DNA from: Verrucomicrobiales bacterium
Lineage (GTDB): Bacteria; Verrucomicrobiota; Verrucomicrobiia; Verrucomicrobiales; DEV007
Reading direction: 5' to 3'
DNA: 64,000 bases
Assembly (NCBI GenBank): GCA_029213025.1
Contig: JARGOZ010000003.1
Location: forward strand, 58,753-122,752
Part shown: positions 53,926-63,900 of the stretch, in pieces
Position numbering within the stretch: position 1 is the stretch's first letter
How the letters are laid out: every line of letters begins with the position of its first letter
Translations under genes and position numbers: made by a program
The notes under the pieces: generated by a model
What the model was told of the DNA's origin: nothing
What the model saw: the letters and a program-made list of their open reading frames with translations, nothing else
The model's database searches: none

Positions 53926-56130
53926 ATGATCCACAACCTCGAAGAACGACTCAGGAGCCACTTTGGGCCCTTTACGGAAGAACTGAAGCGATGTCAGGGA
54001 AAACACCATCCCGGGCAGGTGCCGCTAAAAGACGCCCCCGATGCGGTTTCTTCCAGTGTCTGTGGGTTCTGCTCCACGGGCTGCTCCCTGAAAATTCACC
54101 TGAGAAACGGCAACGCGGTAAACCTCACCCCGGAAACGAACTATCCTGTTAATCTAGGCATGGCCTGCCCCAAGGGATGGGAATCACTGACACCCCTTGC
54201 CGCTTCGGACCGCGCCACGACCCCACTGTACCGAAAAACCCGAAACGAAAATCCTGCACCGCTCGACTGGAACGAGGCGGCTGAAGTATTTTGCGATCGA
54301 ATGAAGCAGGTTCAAAAGGAACACGGCCCGGAGTCAGTCGCATTCCTCGGGACCGGTCAGATTTGCACCGAGGAACTCGCTCTTCTCGGCGCTTTCGCGA
54401 AGTTCGAAATGGGTGTGATCCATGGCGACGGCAACACCCGCCAGTGTATGGCAACCGCTGTGTCCGCCTACAAAGAATCCTTCGGGTTTGATGCACCTCC
54501 GTATACCTATGACGATTTCGAACAATCGGATGTCATCGTCTTGATCGGTTCAAACCTCTGCGTGGCCCACCCCATTATGTGGCAGCGCATACTCCTGAAT
54601 CCGAACAACCCGGAACTCATCGTATTCGACCCCCGGACCACGGAGACAGCCATGCAGGCCACGCAGCATGTTCCGTTACAGCCGAAGTCAGATCTAACGC
54701 TGTTCTACGGAATCGCCAGAGAACTGATCCGGAAAGGATATATAGACAAAGACTATATTGATATCCATACCACAGGATTCGAAGATTTTTCCAGGCATGT
54801 CGATCCCTTCGACCTGGAAACTGTATCAAATACATCCGGCATTCCTATAGCGGAACTCGAACGCATCGTGGAAACGATTGGCCAGGGAAAACGAGTCTCT
54901 TTCTGGTGGACAATGGGCGTAAACCAGGGCCACGAAGCCACCCGAACCGCGCAGGCGATCATAAATCTGGCTTTAATGACAGGAAACATCGGGCGTCCCG
55001 GAACCGGTGCCAACTCCATCACCGGACAATGCAACGCCATGGGTTCGCGACTGTTTAGTAACACAAGCAGTCTTTTCGGAGGTAGAGATTTCTCCAGTTC
55101 AACCGACCGGAAGGAGATAGCAGAGATTGTCGGAATAGATGAGGAGAGAATACAAAAAAGGACAGGGATGGCTTACGACCAGATCATCGATGGTATCGAG
55201 TCCGGCGCGATCAAAGCTCTATGGGTAGTCGCTACAAACGGGGCACATTCCTGGTTTAACCAGTCCCGCTTCCGCAAACTTCTCGACAAACTGGATTTTC
55301 TCGTTGTTCAGGACATGTATTGTTCGACTGAGACAGCCGTGGAAGCGGATCTCATACTGCCTGCAGCCGGGTGGGGGGAAAAAGAAGGAACATTTATCAA
55401 CTCGGAACGAAGAATCGGTAAAGTAAACAAAGTCAGCACCGCTCCCGGTTCGGCCCTGGCGGATTTCAATATTATCCGGCTACTCGGTTCGGCCTGGGGT
55501 GCCGGTGAATGGTTTGAAAAATGGAGTTCACCGGAGGCCGTTTTTCAGATTATGAAAAAGATGAGTCGCGCAACACCGTGTGACTTTTCCGGCATCAAAG
55601 ATTACCACCATATAGAGGATAGCGGCGGGATTCAGTGGCCCTGCCCGGAGGAAGCAAAGGACAACATTCAGGTAGAGCGAAGATTGTTCGAAGACGGTAA
55701 ATTCTATACAAAGGATCAGCGGGCGAAGTTTGTCTTCGACAATGTGCAGCCCGTGCCGGAACGGCCCGATTCAGAATACCCGTTTATTCTCCTTACCGGG
55801 CGGGGCAGCTCCGGCCAGTGGCACACCCAGACTCGTACCGGAAAATCCGGAATCCTACGGAAACTCAATCCAACGGAAAATTACATCGAAATCCATCCCG
55901 GAGATGCCGCCGACCTTGGACTCGATCACCACGGTATGGTGAACGTGGCATCACGGAGAGGATCCTGCACTGTGAAGTGCTTGATTACCCCGAATGTAGC
56001 TCCGGGCCAGGTGTTCATGCCCATGCATTTTACGGAAACCAACCGTCTGACCAACGGAATTGTCGACCCTCACTCGCGGCAGCCGTCATACAAGCACTGC
56101 GCGGTGCAAATTTCCGCATCCGGGCTGTAG
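53926..56130 (+). CDS. nasA: assimilatory-type molybdopterin nitrate reductase
   Basis: 734 residues. An N-terminal 4Fe-4S site (C46, C49, C53, C81 in SSVCGFCSTGCS ... MACPKGWES) leads into the molybdopterin domains with NGAHSWFNQSRFRKLLDKLD and LILPAAGWGEKEGTFINSER, and a C-terminal molydopterin-dinucleotide-binding domain (TGRGSSGQWHTQTRTGKSGI, FMPMHFTETNRLTNGIVDPH) that is typical of assimilatory nitrate reductases. There is no Tat leader, so the enzyme is cytoplasmic. It is the last gene of the nitrate cluster, followed by a repeat element and a separate gene. Confidence 0.9.
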   Translation: MIHNLEERLRSHFGPFTEELKRCQGKHHPGQVPLKDAPDAVSSSVCGFCSTGCSLKIHLRNGNAVNLTPETNYPVNLGMACPKGWESLTPLAASDRATTPLYRKTRNENPAPLDWNEAAEVFCDRMKQVQKEHGPESVAFLGTGQICTEELALLGAFAKFEMGVIHGDGNTRQCMATAVSAYKESFGFDAPPYTYDDFEQSDVIVLIGSNLCVAHPIMWQRILLNPNNPELIVFDPRTTETAMQATQHVPLQPKSDLTLFYGIARELIRKGYIDKDYIDIHTTGFEDFSRHVDPFDLETVSNTSGIPIAELERIVETIGQGKRVSFWWTMGVNQGHEATRTAQAIINLALMTGNIGRPGTGANSITGQCNAMGSRLFSNTSSLFGGRDFSSSTDRKEIAEIVGIDEERIQKRTGMAYDQIIDGIESGAIKALWVVATNGAHSWFNQSRFRKLLDKLDFLVVQDMYCSTETAVEADLILPAAGWGEKEGTFINSERRIGKVNKVSTAPGSALADFNIIRLLGSAWGAGEWFEKWSSPEAVFQIMKKMSRATPCDFSGIKDYHHIEDSGGIQWPCPEEAKDNIQVERRLFEDGKFYTKDQRAKFVFDNVQPVPERPDSEYPFILLTGRGSSGQWHTQTRTGKSGILRKLNPTENYIEIHPGDAADLGLDHHGMVNVASRRGSCTVKCLITPNVAPGQVFMPMHFTETNRLTNGIVDPHSRQPSYKHCAVQISASGL

Positions 56131-56144
56131 GGGCCGAAACCGCG

Positions 56145-56187
56145 TGATTCAACAGGGTACAGTGTCGCATTGTACCCTGTTGAATCG
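56145..56187. repeat. dispersed palindromic repeat, inverted pair after the nitrate cluster
   Basis: GATTCAACAGGGTACAGTG then CGCATTGTACCCTGTTGAATC; arms of about 17 complementary bases around a GTCGC-type centre. It lies 14 bp after the nasA stop and 78 bp before the next gene's ATG, so it could act as a hairpin at the transcript end. Confidence 0.9.
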
Positions 56188-56264
56188 CCGTTTTTCACCC
56201 GCATCCCATGATCGGGCACATTGATTTCAGGTCGGCCTTCGGCTATACCCTCTTTCTGAAATCC

Positions 56265-57323
56265 ATGAATCGAATCATTCTCTTTTTCTCAACTATCCTC
56301 GCAACGCTACTTGTCGGGACCTCCTTTTCCACTGCCCAACAAACCGCAACTCCGCCGGAACGGATTCGGCTTCCTGAGGGTTTCAAAATCGAACTACTCT
56401 ATTCCGTTCCCCGGGACAAACAGGGTTCCTGGGTGGCAATGTGCCTGGATGACAAAGGCCGCATCATCGTCAGCGATCAATACGGCGGACTCTATCGCTT
56501 TCCCGCTCCCGCACCGGGTAAAACGATCGATCCCGCCACGATTGAACAAATCGCCTACTCCGCTGAAAAACCCGGACAGGGCAAGCCGATAGCCGAACAG
56601 AAAAAGCTGCCCAATATCGGACATGCCCAGGGTCTCTGCTATGCATTTGACAGCCTGTATGTAGTAGTAAATTCCCGTAGCAGCGCCACCGGCTCCGGTG
56701 TGTTTCGCCTCCGCGATACCAACGGGGATGATAAATTTGATAAACTGGACACGATCAAAGCTCTCGCCGCCACCGGCGGGGAGCACGGTCCCCATGCCAT
56801 CATCCCCGCCCCGGACGGGAAACACCTCTACGTCGTGATGGGCAACCAAACCCGCCTGCCGGAAGACTATACCCATTCCCGGGTACCCGAGGTATGGGCC
56901 GAAGACCAATTGTTCCCGTCACTTCAGCACTTTATGGTTGGAGCGGAAGCGCCCCTCGGCCACATCGCGCAGATCGATCCCGATGGTAAAACCTGGGACA
57001 TCATCTCTACCGGTTTCCGCAATCAGTACGATGCGGCTTTTAACCGGGTAGGCGAACTTTTCACCTACGACGCAGATATGGAATGGGATCTTAACACTCC
57101 CTGGTATCGCCCCACTCGAATCAATCATGTAATCGATGGCGCGGAATTTGGCTGGCGTACCGGTTCCGGTAAATTCATGGAATACTGCAGCGATACTTTC
57201 GGTGCTGTAGTCAATATCGGCCCCGGTTCGCCGACTGGAGTTGTCTTCGGATACGGGGCAAAGTTTCCCGCTAAATACCAAAACGCACTTTTCGCCTGCG
57301 ACTGGTCGTATGGAAAACTCTAG
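56265..57323 (+). CDS. PVC-type haem protein, N-terminal beta-propeller part (ends at amber codon)
   Basis: 352 residues from the ATG at 56265 with a signal peptide (MNRIILFFSTILATLLVGTS). The sequence is a glucose-dehydrogenase/PVC-type beta-propeller (PERIRLPEGFKIELLYSVPR, HGPHAIIPAPDGKHLYVVMG, GFRNQYDAAFNRVGELFTYD, CDWSYGKL) and stops at TAG where the family would continue into the rest of the propeller. The codon is at 57321-57323; the frame is otherwise open to 58832, giving about 855 residues in all. A single base change (TAC or TAT to TAG) explains it. TAG is an ordinary stop elsewhere here. Confidence 0.82.
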   Translation: MNRIILFFSTILATLLVGTSFSTAQQTATPPERIRLPEGFKIELLYSVPRDKQGSWVAMCLDDKGRIIVSDQYGGLYRFPAPAPGKTIDPATIEQIAYSAEKPGQGKPIAEQKKLPNIGHAQGLCYAFDSLYVVVNSRSSATGSGVFRLRDTNGDDKFDKLDTIKALAATGGEHGPHAIIPAPDGKHLYVVMGNQTRLPEDYTHSRVPEVWAEDQLFPSLQHFMVGAEAPLGHIAQIDPDGKTWDIISTGFRNQYDAAFNRVGELFTYDADMEWDLNTPWYRPTRINHVIDGAEFGWRTGSGKFMEYCSDTFGAVVNIGPGSPTGVVFGYGAKFPAKYQNALFACDWSYGKL

Positions 57324-58832
57324 GCCGTGCACCTCGAACCCAAAGGCTCTACCTATACCGCAACATTTGAAGAATTTGCCACAGCCCAGCCCCTCCCTCT
57401 TACCGATCTGGTGATTCACCCCGGGGATGGTGCTATGTATTTTGCCGTCGGCGGGCGACGGGTTCAGTCGGGCCTATACCGCGTAACCTACACAGGAAAA
57501 GAATCCACCGAGCCTGCCAAACCAAATTTGACCGGTGAGGAGATGCGGGACAAGCGCCGCAGCCTCGAAGCCTTTACTCACGACTGGGCTGCCGAAGCTA
57601 CAAAAACCCAGCTGGACGTCATTTGGGAATCTCTCGGATCCGATGACCGGGGCATCCGCCACGCGGCACGGGTCGCTCTGGAAAAACAACCGGTCGCCAA
57701 CTGGAAAAAACGCCTTTCAACCGAATCCAACCCAACTATAGCAACAGCTGCCTTTATCGCGCTCGCCAGGACGGACGGGAAAAACTCCGCTGCGGACATT
57801 CTCACAATGGTGCAGAAGTTCGACTACAAATCATTCAAGTCTCAGCAGCTACGACTCGATGTTCTCCGCAGTATTACCCTTGCGCTGACTCGCGGTGGCC
57901 AGCCTTCGGATGATGTGAAAAAAACACTGATCCCGTGGCTCGATACCATTTACCCGGCCCGCACTCCGGAGGAAAACAGAGACCTGTCAGCCATCATGGC
58001 GATCCTCGAAGCTCCGTCCGCCGTTGAAAAAGGCATGGAACTGCTATCCTCCGCCTCCGGCCAGGAAGAACAAATCGGTTACGCCCTCAACCTCCGCCAC
58101 CTCAAGCAGGGCTGGACTCCGGAGCTGCGAAAAACCTACTTCGAGTGGTTCGTCCTGGCAGGCAGTTACCAGGGGGGAGCCCGGTTTCGCAACTACCTGA
58201 ATGATATCAAAAAACATGCTGTTGCCGCCATTCCCAAAAAGGACATGACACCCGCGCTGACTAAACTGATCAAAACGCCTCCGAAAGACAGCGGACCTCA
58301 GTTTACTTTGGAACCCCGCAACTTCGTTAAAATGTGGACCATGAAAGACCTTACTCCCCTGCTGGGAGCCGGGTTGGAAGGTAATAGAGATTTTCAAAAC
58401 GGACGCAAAATGTTCGGCGCGGGAACCTGCTACGTCTGTCATCGCTTCAAAAACGAAGGTGGCGCCGTCGGTCCGGACCTCACTGCTGTAGGCGGGAAAT
58501 TCAGTCCTCACGATCTACTCGAATCCATTATCGATCCCGGTAAAGAAATCAGCGATCAATACGGCGCCAGTATATTTACTTTGAAAGACGGCAAACAAAT
58601 CACCGGTCGAATCATGAACATGCGCGATGACGAATATTGGGTCAATACCGACATGATGAAGCCCAGTGAGAATACCAAAGTGAACGCTGCTGACATCAAA
58701 TCGATTGAGCCATCACCTATATCAATGATGCCACCCGCCCTTCTGTCTACCATGACCGATGATAATATTCTCGATCTCCTTGCCTACCTGATCTCCGCCG
58801 GTGATCCGGAGCATGAACTGTTTAAAAACTGA
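57324..58832 (+). CDS. PVC-type haem protein, C-terminal part with haem c domain (downstream of amber codon)
   Basis: About 502 codons in the same frame as the upstream part: end of the propeller (AVHLEPKGSTYTATFEEFAT ... MYFAVGGRRVQSGLYRVTYT), a helical/HEAT-like region (about 545-720 of the joined protein) and a C-terminal PVC haem-binding domain (GAGTCYVCHRFKNEGGAVGP, DLTAVGGKFSPHDLLESIID, ISDQYGASIFTLKDGKQITG). The haem motif is CYVCH. Without readthrough, this part could only be made from the GTG at 57327, which has no ribosome site and no signal peptide, so it would be useless as an exported cytochrome. Confidence 0.8.
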   Translation, partial: AVHLEPKGSTYTATFEEFATAQPLPLTDLVIHPGDGAMYFAVGGRRVQSGLYRVTYTGKESTEPAKPNLTGEEMRDKRRSLEAFTHDWAAEATKTQLDVIWESLGSDDRGIRHAARVALEKQPVANWKKRLSTESNPTIATAAFIALARTDGKNSAADILTMVQKFDYKSFKSQQLRLDVLRSITLALTRGGQPSDDVKKTLIPWLDTIYPARTPEENRDLSAIMAILEAPSAVEKGMELLSSASGQEEQIGYALNLRHLKQGWTPELRKTYFEWFVLAGSYQGGARFRNYLNDIKKHAVAAIPKKDMTPALTKLIKTPPKDSGPQFTLEPRNFVKMWTMKDLTPLLGAGLEGNRDFQNGRKMFGAGTCYVCHRFKNEGGAVGPDLTAVGGKFSPHDLLESIIDPGKEISDQYGASIFTLKDGKQITGRIMNMRDDEYWVNTDMMKPSENTKVNAADIKSIEPSPISMMPPALLSTMTDDNILDLLAYLISAGDPEHELFKN

Positions 58833-58841
58833 GGAAATGTT

Positions 58842-60437
58842 CTAGTACGCGCCCCCGGACGCACAGGAAAAATTGTGCAACCGGGAAGGGTAGAGCCCGC
58901 TCTCTTCGCTGTCATCGTCAGTAACCATTTGCTGCAAAACTTCGGGGTGCGCGACAGCGAACCTGGCGAGACGCGCCCCGACTAATCCTATGCTGTCATA
59001 GAACGAGCGGCTCAGGTGATCCGAGGCATATTCGTGAGCAAATTCATGGATCAACAACTCGTTTATCGTCTGCAAGCCCTCCCACGTCCGGGTATCGAAA
59101 AATTTGTGTCCGAGAGTTCCCAGATTGAAAGTTAGTTTACCTCCTCCGTACGTAGCAAAAACCGGCCACTGAGGCTTACAGACGATTCGAATATGAATCG
59201 CTTTATCAAGTACGCCAGCCGCCAGCTGTTCTGTATACCTGGTAACTTCTTTCATACCGGGAGTCCATTTGCTTTCATCAAGTTCCTCGTCCGGATTTTC
59301 CTCCTTGTGGCGGGATGGCATAACCTGCCCGGCCGGTTTAATCGCTTCGGACACTTTGGCATTTTTCCATTCCGTTTTCGACAGGGATCCGCCGGAAACT
59401 ACGGTATAGCCTTCATTCAATGCTTTCTTGTTGGCTTCGCGGTCGCTCACATCGTAGGAAACCCGCTTTTCGCCAAATCGTAGATCGAGCATTTTGGTGG
59501 TCGCCTCGACGTTGCAGCGTTTGTCATTGGTAGCGGCCCGGGCCCAGTCCTGAGTAATATCCTCTTTTTCCAGCAGGGCATGAGTCTCGTTAATCACTGC
59601 TACCCGCAGTTCCTGAAGGTAGGCCGGAGTCACATTATCCCTTTGCATATTCAGAGGAACCCGCTGGTGCACATCGCAGTGCCAACGGTTGCCGCACTTC
59701 ACTACCGGGATCCCCATTTCGTAAATCCAGCCGCCGGTCCGCTCGGCAGCCTCGTAAAGGCGGACTATGGTTTTCCGCCGGGTTCGCCGGATGGCTCCCG
59801 CTTCATCACCTATCGTAGTGGGAAGTGTAGTTTGAAACTCATGAACAAAAGCCGGAACTTCCAGTCGCGTCTCGTTGAAAGTAACCGTAACACCCTCCGG
59901 AGGAATCAGGCTTTTCATACTTCGACAGCAGTACGAAAACTCGTCTTCTGTCATCAGGATATCCCCTTCAAACTTTGTGCCCCGTGTTCTTCTGTCAGGA
60001 GAGTGAAATCGACGACCGTCTGTAAAAATAACCGTGCCCCTCGTGGAGGAAATCATCGCTTCGGTACAAAACGCGAGCACCAGTTTTTCCCCCATATTCC
60101 AGATACCGCGTTGCTCCGGGTTATCGAGCTTCGAGGAATCCGCAAAAATCGTATAGCTGTGAGTGAGATCCTTGAATCCCTCCGGGCTGTCATCCTCCAC
60201 AACCAGGTGGCATTTTTCTCCACAAGGCAGCTGCTCCAGAGTCATCGCGACCGTAGAGACATCTTCATCCACCGCATTTTGATAGAGCTCAAAAAGCAGA
60301 AAGCTCTTTTTATTGTTGGCAAACTTCCGGCGCAACCCGCCCACATCGACCCGGAACATATCCTGCCCGTCGGGCCCGGAATCATTCGAAGAAGCAGTTG
60401 CATTTCGGGTTCCCATCAGCTTTTCAATCACTTTCAT
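58842..60437 (-). CDS. GHKL-type ATPase fused to a HExxH zinc-metalloprotease-like domain
   Basis: 531 residues from the ATG at 60435-60437 (a GTG at 60476 would add 13). The N-terminal half is a GHKL ATPase: N-box ELYQN (Glu50, Asn54), a DDSPEGF loop (about 82-88) and RGIWNMGEKLVLAF (about 110-123). The middle (about 200-360) is transducer-like, with GGWIYEMGIPVVKCGNRWHC and NMQRDNVTPAYLQELR. The C-terminal 110 residues contain HEFAHEYASDH (His464, Glu465, His468, His474), the spacing of metzincin-type zinc sites with Ala for the usual Gly. From memory some phage proteins combine a similar ATPase and later domain (RIIA-like), but this was not checked. Function unknown. It converges on the haem gene 9 bp away. 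Confidence 0.72.
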   Translation of the reverse strand: MKVIEKLMGTRNATASSNDSGPDGQDMFRVDVGGLRRKFANNKKSFLLFELYQNAVDEDVSTVAMTLEQLPCGEKCHLVVEDDSPEGFKDLTHSYTIFADSSKLDNPEQRGIWNMGEKLVLAFCTEAMISSTRGTVIFTDGRRFHSPDRRTRGTKFEGDILMTEDEFSYCCRSMKSLIPPEGVTVTFNETRLEVPAFVHEFQTTLPTTIGDEAGAIRRTRRKTIVRLYEAAERTGGWIYEMGIPVVKCGNRWHCDVHQRVPLNMQRDNVTPAYLQELRVAVINETHALLEKEDITQDWARAATNDKRCNVEATTKMLDLRFGEKRVSYDVSDREANKKALNEGYTVVSGGSLSKTEWKNAKVSEAIKPAGQVMPSRHKEENPDEELDESKWTPGMKEVTRYTEQLAAGVLDKAIHIRIVCKPQWPVFATYGGGKLTFNLGTLGHKFFDTRTWEGLQTINELLIHEFAHEYASDHLSRSFYDSIGLVGARLARFAVAHPEVLQQMVTDDDSEESGLYPSRLHNFSCASGGAY

Positions 60438-60961
60438 AAATACAATTTTCTGACCGTTGTACGGAAAAACCTTCACTTCAAAAAGGGGAGGACACTCAGT
60501 TCCTCAACCATCCTGCCAACAACCGAAGTCTCGCATAATCTATGAGTTACGCGAACTTTCAGACTGTTTTACTGTTTCACAACAACTAACCCCTGGCGTC
60601 TTTAATCTGATCCTTTCCGGGACCACCGGGGAAGATGGCGCATCTGCCCGATCCGCGCCCCCGGAGTTTCATCGGTCCAACGAAACCGGGGCACCATCAT
60701 CCTTCGCCCGGGACCAAATCCGGGAAAAATCACCCTTGAAACGGACATTGGACCGTATGAATCAATCTTTTGGCTCAGCATTTCCCGATTTTTTAAAATA
60801 ATCGCAAATAAACACTCCTGAGGAACCTCTTCTACCTGAGGGAGTTCCCTATTTACCTCAAAAAACATCAGGGTGATGCCCTTCGGAATCCGAAATAATT
60901 AATATTATTTATAATCTTTATGATATACATTATAAATTAATCTTAATGTTTTCCCTTCATT
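60438..60961. other. gene-poor stretch before the giant surface protein
   Basis: About 520 bp with only short, unlike-any-family open frames on both strands. The left half is of ordinary composition; the last 80 bp are strongly AT-rich (AATTAATATTATTTATAATC), suitable for a promoter of the surface protein gene. I saw no repeat copy, RNA gene or terminator that I could support. Confidence 0.5.
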
Positions 60962-63900
60962 ATGTCTCACTCCTTTTCCCAAAAATCTACAACTATTCAT
61001 TTCGAGCCTCTTGAACCGAGAATCCTGTTCGATGCGGTGCCTGATGTCTCCGTGGCGACTGGTGGTCTCACCGTGGCAGGCGATCAACTCGTCAACGACG
61101 ACATCGATTTTGCTGTCCAATTTGATAACACGGGTGATCAAATTGGTTATGCTCCGTATGTTGATCTCATTGCCCCGGCGGAGGTTCAGCTCAATTCGAT
61201 AAAACTTTTCGGGGTCGACCAGACCAATCCTAACGGATTAGCTATCGTTCCGATCGGTGAGATCGGGGCGGATGGCCAATTGATCGAAGTGGGCTCATCG
61301 GCAAGCCCGGTTCCGGTGGATCACCCGATGTATAGCAACAGTATCGGAAATCCGCCCTCTGATTATTTCGGAGGAGCAGGGTCAGGGACAACTCCGGTTA
61401 CTTTCAATCCGGCTCTGGCGGGTAGTTATGTCTATAATGTGGAACTTCCTTTTGGTAGCTATTCTGACAGCAATCCAGCCCTCGACCTCTCGGTTAATGC
61501 CAGCCTGAATACGGCGGATGGAGTCGTCCCCAATCATCCTGGCGGCTATGACTTGATCGCCCGGGGCGGTTTTGCTCTCGGCCACGACGCACTGGACAAT
61601 CCCGGGACCACCGTCGCCCCCAATGACGAGCCACTGTTCGGAACCGAATCCAGCTCCAATGTTTACCCGTTGGTGATGCAGTTGACGAAAACTGCAGCCG
61701 TTCCCGAAGAAGACGGTACCTATACCGGTGAGCTGGCATCGGGCCCCAATCACCCGGTAACCTATACTTTGGCAGTCGATGTCGCGGATAACGAGACCAT
61801 CACCGGCCTGAATCTGACGGATGTCCTCCCTGGAGACCTCGCGTACCTGGGTAATCTGGTGGTCGAAGATGTCGGAGGAAACGCTCTGGCCTATACCTTA
61901 AACAGTGAACCGTATATCAATACTGATGGTCTAACCGGAACTCCTGCTGGAGACAACTTACTCGATATCACCTTGGTAAATCCGGTGACTGGCGTGGCGG
62001 GGAGAGATATTGTTGTCACCTACGAAGCATTTATCCCTCATGTCGACGGCGACACCGCAGCATCCGTAATCAATCAGGTAAGCGGTGAACAGCTCGACAT
62101 CGCGCCCTACAATGACGCTGCTATTTCCGGCACCTGGAACGGTAATCCGGTCTCCGACAATGAAGGTCCCGCAGGAATCAGTCAGGATGGAATTACCAGC
62201 GGACTGGAAACCGACTATGTGCTGGAGGAACATTCACTGGCCATTCAGAAGGGTGTCGCCAATATCGACGACAGAAATGCTCCAGTCAATTCACCGGGCG
62301 ACATTCTGGAATACACGATGAACTTTCAGGTTTCAGACTATTTTGCCTTCGACGATCTTGTGGTCGATGACCTGCTCGGCGACGGCCTCGATTTTCTACC
62401 TGGTGATGCCAGAGGAGGTTTTGTGACCGATGGAATGGAAATCGTTCCTCAGCTCACTTTTACTCAACACGGCCAGACAATCACCGTCGATTTTGACTCC
62501 GCAAACTATACTTCCGTACTCAATGCGGATGGTACGACAGATCTGCACTTTGATGTCTACTCGCAGTTGCAGAGCGATCACCCTCTCCTGAACGGCGGCG
62601 ATCCAGTTCTGGGTGGACTGGTTCCATCGGGAGGTCTAAGCGGAGCCTCTATTGATCCTGCAACCTTTAATGCCGGTGCAACGACGGGTACGATTACCTA
62701 TCGGGCTCAGATTCGTAATGCCCATACGATTATTGCCGGAGACGAAGAAATCAGTCAGGGCGACGATCTGGTGAATAGCGCGACCATTAGTGGTAATAAC
62801 CTCGATACGGATGATCTGACCAGTCACAACCAGACCGTCACTGACGGGAGTTCTGCATCTATTTCCATTCCGGTGGGAACGCTGGCAAAAGAAATCGTTG
62901 CGATTACCTCTCACGGCACAACGACTCACGATCCGGTAAATATAAATGTGGTGGCAGGAGATTTGATCACCTATAAAATTACCTACGACCTGCCAACTAC
63001 CGAATTTGAGCAACTTCGCTTCGAGGATTTCCTGCCTCTGCCCGTTTTTAACGTCGCCGGAATTGACGATTCCATGGTGTATGATTTTGATGCAGTCGAC
63101 TCCTATGCGACTGCAGGAAGAATCAGCGTCGGGCCGGGGGATACGTTCTACGGTCCCGGCGGAATCGATGATACAAGCGACGGCGGAATCGACGACATGG
63201 TATACCCCTCCCTCACGGGACTGGACCCGGTCATAGACAAAGCCACCCTGTCTGCATCAAACGGTTTCAGTATCACTGTAGGTGACTACAGTGTTGGTGC
63301 CAATCCTTCCACTTCACGGAGCATAGAATTTCTCGTTACAGTTGAAATTGTCGATGGAGAATATGCCGACGGATTGCAATTTACCAATCAGGTTGGAGCC
63401 TGGGAATCCAATTCCCAACTTCTGGCCGTCAGTGCGACGGCGATCGCCCAAATCGATTTGGTTGAACCGGAAATCGACATTCAAAAGGGAGTGGTGGCCA
63501 CGACTCATCCAGATGGAACGTTCAGTGGTTCGACCGGTCCTGCCGGAGTAGTATTTAATTCACCCGGATCTGCTGACGCTTTTACCGGAGTAATCGAATC
63601 GAGCGGGATTGCCACAGAGCCAATCGATGCCAATCTGAACAGCAGTGATGCGGGTGATATTGTCACCTTTGTACTCACGATTGAAAATACCGGGAGCAGT
63701 CAATATGGCGCATTTGATGTAGGAATTTTGGATACGATTCCAACGGGCTTTGCTGCGCCGGGGGGAGATCTCAATTTGCGAGTCACAGATGGAGCTGGTA
63801 ATGATATCAACTACACAGGTGACCTCTTTGCCGGGGGGCTTTTCCTTACCGACCCTTCCATCGACACCGGCAGCCTTTCTACCTACAGTGCGACCGGCGG

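Noticed and set aside
57321..57323. Amber recoding (for example pyrrolysine or suppressor tRNA)
   Set aside because: TAG is a normal stop at many intact genes here (for example the ends at 13788, 42599, 46103 and 56130), and only one in-frame TAG is seen.
58842..60437. Prophage or phage remnant around the GHKL-type protein
   Set aside because: Neighbours are an exported haem protein and a surface protein; no integrase, capsid, terminase or lysis genes were seen.
60602..60868. A minus-strand gene in the gap before the giant protein
   Set aside because: The 88-residue frame has no recognisable domain, signal or ribosome site and an irregular composition.
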